DNA of 64,000 nt from Lachnospiraceae bacterium (GTDB taxonomy: Bacteria; Bacillota; Clostridia; Lachnospirales; Lachnospiraceae): positions 41,758 to 105,757 of the forward strand of contig SVEC01000008.1 of the NCBI GenBank assembly GCA_015057555.1, read 5' to 3'. Positions 33,117 through 43,100 of the stretch are shown here, piece by piece. Both the position numbers and the translations under genes were made by a program. Under the pieces are notes generated by a model that had not been told where the DNA came from, did not search any database, and was given only the letters and a program-made list of their open reading frames with translations. Numbering within the stretch: position 1 is the first letter of the stretch; every line of letters begins with the position of its first letter.

Positions 33117-34085
33117 CTATAATTCAATAACTGCCTGTTTTATTTTCTCAACCATAGCTTCCTTTGTGAGGCCTACTCTTTCCAATAAACAATCATAGCT
33201 GGCTGCATGAGGGTAAAAATCCTCAACTCCAAATTTAATAAGACCTGGATGAGACCTGAGCTTGGAAATTTCACTTGCTACTATGTCTCCTAATCCGCCA
33301 ATAACGCTATGCTCTTCTATAGATACAAATAGTTTTGCATTCAAATTATCTGCTATTATTTTGTCCTCAAAAGGCTTTAGAGTATGAATATCATAAACCT
33401 TAGCACTTATACCCGCAGCCTCTAAGTCATTTGAAATTTGAAGTCCTTGGTGAACCATTGAGCCTGTGGCAAATATACATACATCATTGCCTTCTTTTAA
33501 GCATTTATTTTCACCGATTTTATATTCAAAATCATCACTGTATACAATTGGCATTCTCGAGGTTCCTGTTAATCTAATATATACAGGCGCATCACATAGC
33601 AACGCAGCTTCAAAACATTTTACTGCTTCAAGACAATCAGCCGGCGACAATATCACCATATTAGGAATTGCTCTCATGGTTGCAATGTCCTCCAATGCCA
33701 TATGGGTTGCTCCCAATATTCCAGAGGCAAATCCTGCTGTTAAACCAACAAGCTTAACAGGAATTTCCATATATCCCATAGACACTCTGACCTGGTCTAA
33801 AGCTCTTGTTGTGGCAAATGACGAATAGGTGGCAGCAAAGGTATTAATCCCCTCCTTTGTCAAGCCTGCTGCTATTCCTAGCAAATTCTGCTCCGCTATT
33901 CCCACGTTATAAAAACGTTCAGGATATTCCTTACTAAATCGCTCCAAGCCAGAAAAAGTACACAAATCAGCAGTAACTACGCTAAAATCCGAGTAGCATT
34001 TAGCTAACTCATTCATAGCAACACCGAACACGCCTGTGGGACCCATCATAGACCATACTCTAATATTTCGCTTTTCAATCTGCAT
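33117..34085 (-). CDS. [17 protein letters not shown] C-terminal subunit
   Basis: ERFYNVGIAEQNLLGIAAGLTKEG; pyrimidine-binding and transketolase C-terminal domains. Confidence 0.9.
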   Translation of the reverse strand: MQIEKRNIRVWSMMGPTGVFGVAMNELAKCYSDFSVVTADLCTFSGLERFSKEYPERFYNVGIAEQNLLGIAAGLTKEGINTFAATYSSFATTRALDQVRVSMGYMEIPVKLVGLTAGFASGILGATHMALEDIATMRAIPNMVILSPADCLEAVKCFEAALLCDAPVYIRLTGTSRMPIVYSDDFEYKIGENKCLKEGNDVCIFATGSMVHQGLQISNDLEAAGISAKVYDIHTLKPFEDKIIADNLNAKLFVSIEEHSVIGGLGDIVASEISKLRSHPGLIKFGVEDFYPHAASYDCLLERVGLTKEAMVEKIKQAVIEL

Positions 34086-34905
34086 CCCCCATCACCTCTT
34101 TCCAAGCCTGCTCCTCCTGTGCTTTAGTCATAATTCCATGATGCCAGATATAATTATTCTCCATAAAGGATATACCCTTTCCTTTTATGGTATTTGCAAT
34201 AACTACCTGTGGTCTGTCTGAAGCCTTCTTCAATGCTTCATAACAAGCCTCCTCATTATGACCATTAATCCTACTTACACTCCAACCAAAGCTTGACCAT
34301 TTTGTTTCCAATGCATCAAGAGGCATAACACTGCTAGTTTCACCATCATACTGTAAGCCATTGCAATCTATTATTACCGTAATATTTTTCAAATGATATT
34401 TTACAGCTGACATAGCTGCCTCCCAAACGGAGCCCTCGTTACACTCTCCATCCCCCAAAATCACAAACACCCTGCTTGAAGCATTCTTTTTACTTACTAA
34501 CGCCAAAGCAATTCCAACTCCTAGAGACAAGCCTTGTCCCAAACTGCCTGTAGCAACCTCTATTCCCAAATTTTGATTCATAGATGGATGTCCATAGAAA
34601 ATTGTATTATCAGTTTTAAATGTATCTAAATCCTCATCACTAATTATCCCCATCTGATGCAGGACTGCATAATAAGCGGGTACACCATGCCCCTTACTCA
34701 GGATTACTCTATCCCTTTCCTCCCAAATAGGATTATTAAAATCCATTTTTACTACCTTGCCATATAAAACTGCCATTATCTCAATAAGTGATAACACTGC
34801 ACCAAAATGAAATCCCTGCTTTCCTGCTGCCTTTGCCATAGTCAGACAATCAGCTCTCATATTTTGGCACATTGTATGTATTTCCTTTAATTCATTCTGA
34901 TTCAA
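34075..34905 (-). CDS. [17 protein letters not shown] N-terminal subunit (ThDP-binding)
   Basis: LSKGHGVPAYYAVL; GSLGQGLSLGVGIAL; GDGECNEGSVWEAAM. Confidence 0.92.
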   Translation of the reverse strand: MNQNELKEIHTMCQNMRADCLTMAKAAGKQGFHFGAVLSLIEIMAVLYGKVVKMDFNNPIWEERDRVILSKGHGVPAYYAVLHQMGIISDEDLDTFKTDNTIFYGHPSMNQNLGIEVATGSLGQGLSLGVGIALALVSKKNASSRVFVILGDGECNEGSVWEAAMSAVKYHLKNITVIIDCNGLQYDGETSSVMPLDALETKWSSFGWSVSRINGHNEEACYEALKKASDRPQVVIANTIKGKGISFMENNYIWHHGIMTKAQEEQAWKEVMGDAD

Positions 34906-34920
34906 AATATCACCCCATTT

Positions 34921-35670
34921 TTAATTCAACATTCCTCCATCAACACGGAGAGTCTGCCCTGTGATAAATGTAGACATATCTGAGGCAAAGAATAATACTG
35001 CGTCTGCCACCTCAGATGGTTTTGCTTTTCTTTTTATAACTAGCTTTTTATAGTTTTCTTCCTGCATTTCAGGATTCATAATATTACCCATTTCAGTATC
35101 TGTAAGACCAGGAGCTACTGAATTTACTCTAATATTATAATTACCCAATTCTATAGCTAATCGCTTTGTGGCACCAATCATAGCTGCCTTACTGGATACA
35201 TATTCCAGCATACCAGTATTTCCATCAAGCCCTGCGCAGGAGGATATATTCACTATACTACCCTTTTTTCTTCTCATCATCACCTTTGATATCATTTGAG
35301 TTAACTGAATTTGAGCAAAAAAGTTGATATCAAACTCATCCTTCATCTCCTCAATACTTGTCATTTGAAATAGTCTTACTTGATTTACCGCCCCAGCGTT
35401 GTTTACCAAAATATCAATATTCTTATTTTTTGATAATACCTCCTTTACACCATTCTTCATGGCTTCTTCATCAGTCATATCAAAATAAACCGGCTCTATA
35501 CACACATTATGTTCTTGGGATAAAGCACTACACAGCTCTCTAAATTCTTCTGTTTCCTTTCTTGCATGAGCAAATACATTTGCCCCCTCTTTAGCAAACG
35601 TAATTAATGTAGCTCTTCCAATGCCTCTATTACTTCCAGTTATAATTGCATTTTTACCTTTTAATAGCAT
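34921..35670 (-). CDS. SDR family oxidoreductase
   Basis: NAIITGSNRGIGRATL; NNAGAV; YVSSKAAMIG. Confidence 0.92.
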   Translation of the reverse strand: MLLKGKNAIITGSNRGIGRATLITFAKEGANVFAHARKETEEFRELCSALSQEHNVCIEPVYFDMTDEEAMKNGVKEVLSKNKNIDILVNNAGAVNQVRLFQMTSIEEMKDEFDINFFAQIQLTQMISKVMMRRKKGSIVNISSCAGLDGNTGMLEYVSSKAAMIGATKRLAIELGNYNIRVNSVAPGLTDTEMGNIMNPEMQEENYKKLVIKRKAKPSEVADAVLFFASDMSTFITGQTLRVDGGMLN

Positions 35671-36236
35671 ATACTCCCATCCTTTGACTCAAACCTTATT
35701 ATATCAAATATGTGTTTTTTCTCTATCTCAGTCCATTCCTCTTTCAGAATTCCCCTGACAATCACATTGTAATATTCTCCATTTTTGTACACATGATTTC
35801 GCAAAACACCTTCCCTTTTACTTCCACACATATCAAGAATTCTATTAACTCCCTTATTGGCCTCAAATACCTCTTCACATACCTTATTAGCCTTCAATAT
35901 CTCAAAGGAATATCTGTACAAATTCCATTGAAGGTACATAGTAAGCTTTAAGGAACGTTTCTCCTTAGCAGCAATGTAAACTCCTGTATGAACCTTATGT
36001 CCATCAAATTCAACCAAACTAACAACACCTGAGGGAACTCCATCAACCTCTAGCATCCAGTACAAATCTCTTTCACTTTCTCGGATTTTTTTAAACCATT
36101 TTTTCTGTCCTTCCAAGGTCAGCACAGGATCACTGTTCATATACCTAGTTATCTCTGGCATCATACGCCAGTTCATAATCATCTCTAGATCCTCTTCTTT
36201 AATTTGGCGACATATAGCATTTATTTCCTTATCCAT
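35661..36236 (-). CDS. pseH: GNAT N-acetyltransferase, PseH-like
   Basis: MIMNWRMMPEITRYMNSDPVLTLEGQKKWFKKI; within Pse cluster. Confidence 0.85.
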   Translation of the reverse strand: MDKEINAICRQIKEEDLEMIMNWRMMPEITRYMNSDPVLTLEGQKKWFKKIRESERDLYWMLEVDGVPSGVVSLVEFDGHKVHTGVYIAAKEKRSLKLTMYLQWNLYRYSFEILKANKVCEEVFEANKGVNRILDMCGSKREGVLRNHVYKNGEYYNVIVRGILKEEWTEIEKKHIFDIIRFESKDGSICY

Positions 36237-36282
36237 ACCACACCTCTAGCCTCCATTGCTAGACAATTCTAAGCTTTCTAGC

Positions 36283-37326
36283 TCACTCTATAACTCCATA
36301 AACCACTGTTTCTTCATTGTTGTTTCCATGATGTCTAATATAAATTTTATATTCAGGCACTAAAGCCTTAATGTACATGGGAATTTCCCACAAATCCTCT
36401 GGCTTATGATAAATGCAGATCGCTAGCTTAGGTTTGTCTCTCTTTATTATTCTTTGTGCCCCCTCTAAGGCCTTCTGCTCTGCACCTTCAATATCCATTT
36501 TGATAAATGTAACCCTATCATCAACTATATCATCTAAAGCAACACATTTTGCAGTCTGATTTCCTCCATCCATTATCTCAGAGCCTCTGTCATTTCCAAA
36601 ATAGGAAACCATCTGTGCCTCATTCCACAATCCCATATTAATAAAAGAAATTCTACTATCAAAATCCTTATGAGGTATTAATTTGAAATTTTCTTTATCC
36701 ATCTCAAAGGCATATATTTTCTTATACTTACCCTGTGTAAACTTTATTGCTTGCCTTACTGTTTCCCCATCAAAGGAACCACCATCCACGAACACCTCAT
36801 TATCATCAGGCTTCATAATATCCGGAATAAAATACTGATTCGCCTCACATATATCAGAATAATCTTTTATGCCATTTTTCCGTTTCTCTACAATTCTATC
36901 AAGAATATTTTTTGATTTATCATCATCACAGATTTGTTTTACTAAATTTATTTTTTCGCACACAAAATCCCAATCTTCTGTATCATACACTCTATTCCTC
37001 AAATGCAAAAAAGAATATACCTTCCCCTTAAAATCAAGGTCTGAAAGCTGATTTATAATTTCTGAATACCAAGTACTAGATATTAAAATTATATCTTCCC
37101 TAGTTGATTCTTTTAGCTTTTCTGCAGAAGAAATAATATATTTTTCAAAGAGTTTTGTACCATGCTTAGCTGTGTCGTTATCAATAATATATTTTATATT
37201 TAGTTTCTGTTTCATTCCATTTAATACTACATTGGCACAGCTAGAAGCACCAAATAAAATAATTCCCTTATCTGCCTCTACCTCTTTGACAAAATCTTCC
37301 CATGTTGCATCCAAAAACAACTCCAT
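36283..37326 (-). CDS. FkbM-family methyltransferase with N-terminal Rossmann-like domain
   Basis: NEVFVDGGSFDGETVRQAI; FIKMDIEGAEQKALEGAQRIIKRDKPKLAICIYHKPEDLWEIP. Confidence 0.85.
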   Translation of the reverse strand: MELFLDATWEDFVKEVEADKGIILFGASSCANVVLNGMKQKLNIKYIIDNDTAKHGTKLFEKYIISSAEKLKESTREDIILISSTWYSEIINQLSDLDFKGKVYSFLHLRNRVYDTEDWDFVCEKINLVKQICDDDKSKNILDRIVEKRKNGIKDYSDICEANQYFIPDIMKPDDNEVFVDGGSFDGETVRQAIKFTQGKYKKIYAFEMDKENFKLIPHKDFDSRISFINMGLWNEAQMVSYFGNDRGSEIMDGGNQTAKCVALDDIVDDRVTFIKMDIEGAEQKALEGAQRIIKRDKPKLAICIYHKPEDLWEIPMYIKALVPEYKIYIRHHGNNNEETVVYGVIE

Positions 37327-38357
37327 TAATTTACCTCCGAAATATCTATAGGATCTCCGAATTCATAATCTTTTTTTGCAGCACCTTTTAATAGCTGATT
37401 ATAATACTTTGGCTTAATCCCATCACTAGGTCTTATACTGCGAACATTATCCTTAGTAAATTTTTCACCCTTCTTTATATCCTTTACTGCAAATAAAGAG
37501 CGCCTACCAGTAAGTCCACTTAGTTCATTGTCTGTAAGCTCGTAGGTTGCTTTGCCTTGAACCAAGATTGCGTTATTTACATCATCAACCATCTGCTTAA
37601 AATCAGACATTTTCATAGAAAAGCCTGAATCTGCACTTTCCACATTCTCATCTAATCGCACGTGCTTTTCTATAACTGTTGCTCCCAAGGTAGCTGCAAC
37701 AATAGGTGCTAAGCTTCCAAAGGAATGATCTGAAAGTCCAATGGCTACGCCAAATCTTTTCTTCATATCAGGTATTACGGACAAATTCATATCCTCATAC
37801 CTTGCAGGATATTGGCTACAGCACTTAAGTAACACTATCTGATGATTACCCTGTCTTTTGCAGGCATTAATTGCTTCCTGTATCTCTTCCGGGCTTGCCA
37901 TCCCACAGGACATTATCATAGGCTTTCCCTTTGAAGCTGCGTATTCTATAAGAGGTATATCCACTAGCTCAAAGGAAGCTATCTTATATGCCTCAACATT
38001 TATTGATTCCAAAAAATCTACTGCTGTATTATCAAAAGGGGTGGACAAAAAATCCACTCCAACTTCTTCACATTTTTTCTTTAAATCATCCTGCCACTCC
38101 CATGGAGTATAGGCATCCTTATACAAATCATAGAAGGTGTAACCATCCCATAGTCCACCTTTTATTCTAAAACAAGGCTTATCACAATCTATAGTGAGAG
38201 TATCTGCAGTGTAGGTTTGAATCTTTACACAATCCGCTCCAGCCTTTGCTGCCTCTTCTATAATCTTGTATGCATTCTCAATACTGCCTCCGTGATTAGC
38301 TGACATTTCTGCAATCACATAAACACCACCCGCATGAATTTTGTTATACAAGTTCAA
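37326..38357 (-). CDS. pseI: Pseudaminic acid synthase
   Basis: VIAEMSANHGGSIENAYKIIEEAAKAGADCVKIQTYTADTLT; C-terminal SAF-like domain. Confidence 0.95.
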   Translation of the reverse strand: MNLYNKIHAGGVYVIAEMSANHGGSIENAYKIIEEAAKAGADCVKIQTYTADTLTIDCDKPCFRIKGGLWDGYTFYDLYKDAYTPWEWQDDLKKKCEEVGVDFLSTPFDNTAVDFLESINVEAYKIASFELVDIPLIEYAASKGKPMIMSCGMASPEEIQEAINACKRQGNHQIVLLKCCSQYPARYEDMNLSVIPDMKKRFGVAIGLSDHSFGSLAPIVAATLGATVIEKHVRLDENVESADSGFSMKMSDFKQMVDDVNNAILVQGKATYELTDNELSGLTGRRSLFAVKDIKKGEKFTKDNVRSIRPSDGIKPKYYNQLLKGAAKKDYEFGDPIDISEVN

Positions 38358-38381
38358 ATCTACACCTCCTCAATAACGTAA

Positions 38382-39371
38382 TTAATATCCTAGTTTTTCA
38401 AGTTCTACTTTTAAGTCTTCTACACCTAACCACTCTATATTCTGTCCTGAACTATATTCAAATTCTTGAACTACAAGCATTCCTCCTGGAATCAAGTCTT
38501 TTTCGCCCCACCAGCTATAATGTGGATAAATTATATAATGCTTATCATACTCATATGTATGAAGAGAATCCTCTCTGGTAACCATTATCTCGTGAAGCTT
38601 TTCACCCTCTCTTATACCCACCTCTGGCATCTCACAGCCTGGTAGCATAGCCTGAGCCAAATCAGTAATCTTAAAGGATGGAATTTTAGAGATAAAAGTC
38701 TCACCTCCACGTGACTCCTCAAGAGCCTTTATAACAAGCTTAACTCCCTCCTCAAGACTAATCCAAAATCTTGTCATACGATAATCTGTTATAGGAAGCT
38801 CCTTTTTTCCAGCTTCAATCAAGCTTTTGAAAAATGGTATAACAGAGCCTCTGCTTCCTGCTACATTTCCATATCTAACAACTGCAAATCTTGTTCCATC
38901 TGCACCGCCATATGCATTTGCTGCAGTAAAAAGCTTATCTGACACCAACTTTGTACCACCATATAAATTCACAGGATTAACCGCCTTATCAGTTGAAAGG
39001 GCAATAACCTTTTTTACCTTAGCTTCTAAGGAAGCTGTAATAACATTCATAGCACCATTAACATTGGTTTTAATAGCCTCGTTAGGATTATACTCACAGG
39101 CAGGTACCTGCTTTAGAGCTGCTGCATGAATAACATAGTCAACTCCATTCATAGCCATTCTAAGACGTGCCTCATCTCGTACATCTCCTATAAAAAATCT
39201 AAGTACATCCTTGTGTTCCTTGTATTCATTACTCATAAGGAACTGCTTATACTCGTCACGTGAATAGATAATAATCTTCTTAGGCTTATAATTTTCTAGC
39301 ACGTAATCCACAAAATGATGTCCAAATGAGCCTGTTCCTCCAGTTATTAATATGGTCTTTTGGTTTAACAT
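38382..39371 (-). CDS. pseB: UDP-N-acetylglucosamine 4,6-dehydratase (inverting)
   Basis: MLNQKTILITGGTGSFGHHFVDYVL; start at 39371 with GGAGGGG upstream. Confidence 0.94.
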   Translation of the reverse strand: MLNQKTILITGGTGSFGHHFVDYVLENYKPKKIIIYSRDEYKQFLMSNEYKEHKDVLRFFIGDVRDEARLRMAMNGVDYVIHAAALKQVPACEYNPNEAIKTNVNGAMNVITASLEAKVKKVIALSTDKAVNPVNLYGGTKLVSDKLFTAANAYGGADGTRFAVVRYGNVAGSRGSVIPFFKSLIEAGKKELPITDYRMTRFWISLEEGVKLVIKALEESRGGETFISKIPSFKITDLAQAMLPGCEMPEVGIREGEKLHEIMVTREDSLHTYEYDKHYIIYPHYSWWGEKDLIPGGMLVVQEFEYSSGQNIEWLGVEDLKVELEKLGY

Positions 39372-41203
39372 CCTTGCCCCTCCATCTCCATCAAACATTC
39401 TTCTATAAACTCTCCAAGCTTAACACATGCATCCGCCAACGAGCTGTAATATTCTTCACATTTGCTGTACATTCTTATGCTTTCCTTTATATCATCAGCA
39501 TCTGACTGGTACATATCCTCTTCAAATGCATTATCAGCCTTTGCACATATCTTTGTAAGAAGCTCTCTTTCCTCTGCATTAAGGAACAAATCATCCACCC
39601 TTTGCATATTTGAGTTAATCTTCTTGAGCTCTTTTACATTGAAATCCCCTCGACTCAGCATAACAGAACCTCTATGACTGTCTAATGCTCCCTCAGAGAA
39701 TCTCATCCTCATTTTTTTAATATTGCTCTTCACTTTATTGAGCTTGTCCATAATATACTGCTGACCATCCTCTAGCATAATCCGAGGCACATTATTTATT
39801 ATATTTCTTATGTCAAATTCCTGGGTGCAATATTTGTCTAATGCAGCCCGTAAATCCATAATTCTTGTATGCTGTATAAGTGCTCCACCCTCTGTAGCAT
39901 CTATTATTTCAACCTGCGGATTATCAAAGGCATGTCGCTCTATCCATTTTAAATAGGAATGGTAATCTAACCTTGTAACTATATCTTCCCCATTTATGCC
40001 CTTAACATATAAATAATTTCCTGTAGTGAAATCATACTTCTTGCTATCCTCTCCAATGTGCATAACATTCCCTGAAAATGCTAAATCCTGACCCATAAGA
40101 ATTATTCTCTTGAATTTCCACTTAATAAGTGTGGCTATGGCAGCTGTTGCTACAGAACCACCTATATCTAAAGGCTTTAAATCTGTATCGTGTTCTCTCA
40201 TTATATTGGTCCATAGTCTTGATTCTGCCGCAGTAAAAATCACTTCTTTTGGCTTGGCTATCTTTAGGGCCTCATTGTTAGAATCTGGGATTATCACAAA
40301 TGGAATATTGCTCAAATCATGGCCTTTAAAATATTTCAAATGCTTACCATGGTCCATAGTGACAATCATATCTGGCTCAACTCCCATATCCAAAATATGA
40401 TTTATAGCTGTATCCACCACCACTATAAGAGCCTTGCCTTTAGCCTCCTTAAGCAGATGCTTGTTCTTTGCTAAAGATGGACCAGCGGAAACCACGATTG
40501 CTGGTAAATCAGCAGGAAAGCTATCAATAAAATCCTCTCCACTACGACTGCCTGGCAGGTATCTCATATTTAAAATATTATTCTTACAAATAAGCTGTCC
40601 TAGCTGTACAAAGGTATTCTGAGTCATTTGCAATTTGTTATAAGCTGTTGTTAGCATATCAGCATATTTTTCATTTTCCTTAGGAAATAAATCCACATAC
40701 TTAGGTAATCTGATATGCTTACATGTGTTCTTATTCTGAGCTCTTAAATTATTACAAAAGCTAATGTTAAACTGCTCTACGTTAATTCCCTCTACCGCTA
40801 TAGTAACTCTCGTATCTTCCAAAATCTCTGACAGGTCAATGGAATTAATAGCCTGCATAAAAACCTCTACTGATGGTTCATAAACCATCACTTTGACCGT
40901 ATTATTACTTATTTTCAAGGCCTCCCTAAGGAAGCTTCCATTTGCAAATCCAAACATAGTAAGTATGGACTGCTCTGGCATATCTTTTATATCCTCTAGG
41001 TACTTTTGAGCCTCAACCGTAGGATTATATTTTGAATTTAAATATACTTCCCTATCCCTATCCTTATATACCATTACCGGCTCTTCATTTCTAGACATAA
41101 CAACAACAGCAGAAGTTTCTTCCCAAGAAATTCTTCCTGCTGTTATGGCTTCATATATAACACTGTGATTATCCTTAAGATAAGTTAAATTCTTGTCATA
41201 CAT
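39365..41203 (-). CDS. Motility accessory factor (Maf)/DUF115 flagellin glycosyltransferase
   Basis: LPAIVVSAGPSLAKNKHLLKEAKGKALIVVVDTAINHILDMGVEPDMIVTMD. Confidence 0.92.
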   Translation of the reverse strand: MYDKNLTYLKDNHSVIYEAITAGRISWEETSAVVVMSRNEEPVMVYKDRDREVYLNSKYNPTVEAQKYLEDIKDMPEQSILTMFGFANGSFLREALKISNNTVKVMVYEPSVEVFMQAINSIDLSEILEDTRVTIAVEGINVEQFNISFCNNLRAQNKNTCKHIRLPKYVDLFPKENEKYADMLTTAYNKLQMTQNTFVQLGQLICKNNILNMRYLPGSRSGEDFIDSFPADLPAIVVSAGPSLAKNKHLLKEAKGKALIVVVDTAINHILDMGVEPDMIVTMDHGKHLKYFKGHDLSNIPFVIIPDSNNEALKIAKPKEVIFTAAESRLWTNIMREHDTDLKPLDIGGSVATAAIATLIKWKFKRIILMGQDLAFSGNVMHIGEDSKKYDFTTGNYLYVKGINGEDIVTRLDYHSYLKWIERHAFDNPQVEIIDATEGGALIQHTRIMDLRAALDKYCTQEFDIRNIINNVPRIMLEDGQQYIMDKLNKVKSNIKKMRMRFSEGALDSHRGSVMLSRGDFNVKELKKINSNMQRVDDLFLNAEERELLTKICAKADNAFEEDMYQSDADDIKESIRMYSKCEEYYSSLADACVKLGEFIEECLMEMEGQGC

Positions 41204-41216
41204 CTATGACCTCCAA

Positions 41217-41489
41217 TTATAAGGCGTCAATTACCTCTATTAACTCATATGATATAACATCTGCAAGCAAAGTTCCATCATTATTTTCCATCGCCTGAAG
41301 ACACTGAGTAAGGCCATCATTTATATATCTATTCTTTAATTCTTCATCCTCTACCTTAGTAGCTACTACTGCTAAATCATTAATTACAGTTCCCATCATA
41401 GCCATACCAAGAGTTGTATCACCCTTATAAAGTATATCTGCTATATTACTTAGCTTATCTCTTGTTTCCTTCATAATAACCTCCGCCAA
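41217..41489 (-). CDS. Hypothetical protein (90 aa) between flagellin and Maf genes
   Basis: ORF with RBS GGAGG; no family recognised. Confidence 0.65.
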   Translation of the reverse strand: MAEVIMKETRDKLSNIADILYKGDTTLGMAMMGTVINDLAVVATKVEDEELKNRYINDGLTQCLQAMENNDGTLLADVISYELIEVIDAL

Positions 41490-41512
41490 TTATGTTTAAT
41501 GTTACTCGATTA

Positions 41513-41553
41513 AACAAAACAGGCTGACCCGCAAGCGAGCCAGCCTTATTTTG
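41513..41553 (-). terminator. Terminator downstream of flagellin
   Basis: AGGCTG...CAGCCT GC-rich stem flanked by A/T tracts. Confidence 0.65.
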
Positions 41554-41566
41554 TCAATAAACTTAA

Positions 41567-42379
41567 TTACTGAATTAATGAAAGTACACCCTGTGTAGAC
41601 TGATTTGCCTGTGCAAGCATAGACTGTGCAGCCTGCTGAAGAATGCTAGTCTTAGTGTAGTTAGTCATCTCAGCTGCCATATCAGTATCACGGATAGTTG
41701 ATTCTGATGATGTCAAGTTCTCTGAATAGTTCTCAAGGTTGTTAATAGTGTAACCAAGTCTGTTCTGCTTAGCACCAAGAAGTGATCTAGCTGCTGAAAC
41801 GTCCTTGATTGCCTGAGTGATTGTTGACATTGCTGCAGATGCATTTGCATGACTATCTACTGTAACGCCATCAACGCCAAGAGTACCTGCTGACATCTCA
41901 GCGATACTGATTAACATGTTCTCACCACTGTTTGCACCAACCTGAAGATACTTTCCAGTGTAATCACCGTTAAGAAGCTTAGTTCCGTTGAACTCTGCCT
42001 TAGCTGAAATAGAATCGATCTCTGCAATAAGCTCGTCCATCTCATTCTTGATTGAAGTACGCTCATCATCTGAGTTAACGTCGTTAGCTGCCTTGTTAGC
42101 AAGCTCGCCCATTCTCTGAAGAATTGAGTGAATCTCATTCATGTTACCTTCTGCAGTCTGGATAAGTGATACGCCGTCCTCTGAGTTAGAAACTGCCTGA
42201 TTGATTCCTCTAATCTGGTTTCTCATCTTCTCAGAAATTGAAAGACCTGCTGCATCATCAGCTGCTCTGTTTACTCTGTAACCTGATGATAACTTCTCTG
42301 TTGACTTTGCTACTGCCTTAACGTTCTGTCCTAACATTCTGTTAGTGTTGATTGCCTGCATGTTGTGCTGTACTACCAT
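41567..42379 (-). CDS. hag: Flagellin
   Basis: MVVQHNMQAINTNRMLG...KLSSGYRVNRAADDAAGLSISEKMRNQIRG; C-term MLAQANQSTQGVLSLIQ. Confidence 0.98.
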   Translation of the reverse strand: MVVQHNMQAINTNRMLGQNVKAVAKSTEKLSSGYRVNRAADDAAGLSISEKMRNQIRGINQAVSNSEDGVSLIQTAEGNMNEIHSILQRMGELANKAANDVNSDDERTSIKNEMDELIAEIDSISAKAEFNGTKLLNGDYTGKYLQVGANSGENMLISIAEMSAGTLGVDGVTVDSHANASAAMSTITQAIKDVSAARSLLGAKQNRLGYTINNLENYSENLTSSESTIRDTDMAAEMTNYTKTSILQQAAQSMLAQANQSTQGVLSLIQ

Positions 42380-42400
42380 AATAATTCCTCCTTGAATATA

Positions 42401-42440
42401 ATGTCGCTTCCTTGCGACATGTACTAGTGGTCCTTGCCAC
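42401..42440 (-). promoter_or_regulatory. Two leader hairpins displaying AAGGA in loops (candidate CsrA sites) upstream of hag SD
   Basis: Reverse strand GTGG-CAAGGA-CCAC (42427-42440) and ATGTCGC-AAGGAA-GCGACAT (42401-42420), followed by SD AAGGAGG. Confidence 0.6.
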
Positions 42441-42529
42441 CGTTAATGTGTTTATGTAATTCCCCTAAAGGGTTATTACCTAAGTTAGTTTGTGTAAGTT
42501 TTTCTTATGTTTTGTTCCTTACATTATAT

Positions 42530-42555
42530 ATATCGGAGTGTTTTTTATATACTTA
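42530..42555 (-). promoter_or_regulatory. Sigma-28 (SigD)-type promoter of hag
   Basis: Reverse strand TAAG-N15-CCGATAT. Confidence 0.75.
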
Positions 42556-42598
42556 ACCCCTTTTTATAACTTTTTTTTAAAATTTTTAATTTTTTTAC

Positions 42599-43081
42599 TT
42601 ATTTTTTTCTATCATACAATATGGAGTCGTTTACCATACCATTTGACATGGATTTGTAGTATTTATTTGCCACCTGCTTAGACTGCTTTAGTTGCTTAAC
42701 TCCTCTAAAGCTTTTTGCAAATGCTGTTTCTAGGGCTGCCTTATTCCTAAGTTCTGCACTCTCTATAGCCATACCCAAATCCACACAATCCTTAATATGA
42801 CCTTGTATATCCTTAAGCTCTTCCTTGTATAAGTCCTTATCCTGGATTATCTCCTTACGAGCCCTATCATATACCGCAGTAAAGCCCTTGTCTATCTCGT
42901 TAACATTAGATATAAGAATATCCTTCTTATCTACTATGGCCTTGAAGGCTTCCTGGTCTAATTCAGGAGCTACAGCAAGCTCTCCCTGCTTATTAGTTAA
43001 TTCTAGAATCTCTTGTAAGTAATTCTTCTTTCTCACAAGAGATTCCTTCATTATATTTACATATGTTCCTGTTTGGTTCAT
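42599..43081 (-). CDS. FliT/FlgN-like flagellar chaperone-type protein
   Basis: Helical 160 aa protein in fliS-fliD cluster; ESLVRKKNYLQEILELTNKQ. Confidence 0.6.
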   Translation of the reverse strand: MNQTGTYVNIMKESLVRKKNYLQEILELTNKQGELAVAPELDQEAFKAIVDKKDILISNVNEIDKGFTAVYDRARKEIIQDKDLYKEELKDIQGHIKDCVDLGMAIESAELRNKAALETAFAKSFRGVKQLKQSKQVANKYYKSMSNGMVNDSILYDRKK

Positions 43082-43100
43082 GAGAACACCTCACCTTACG

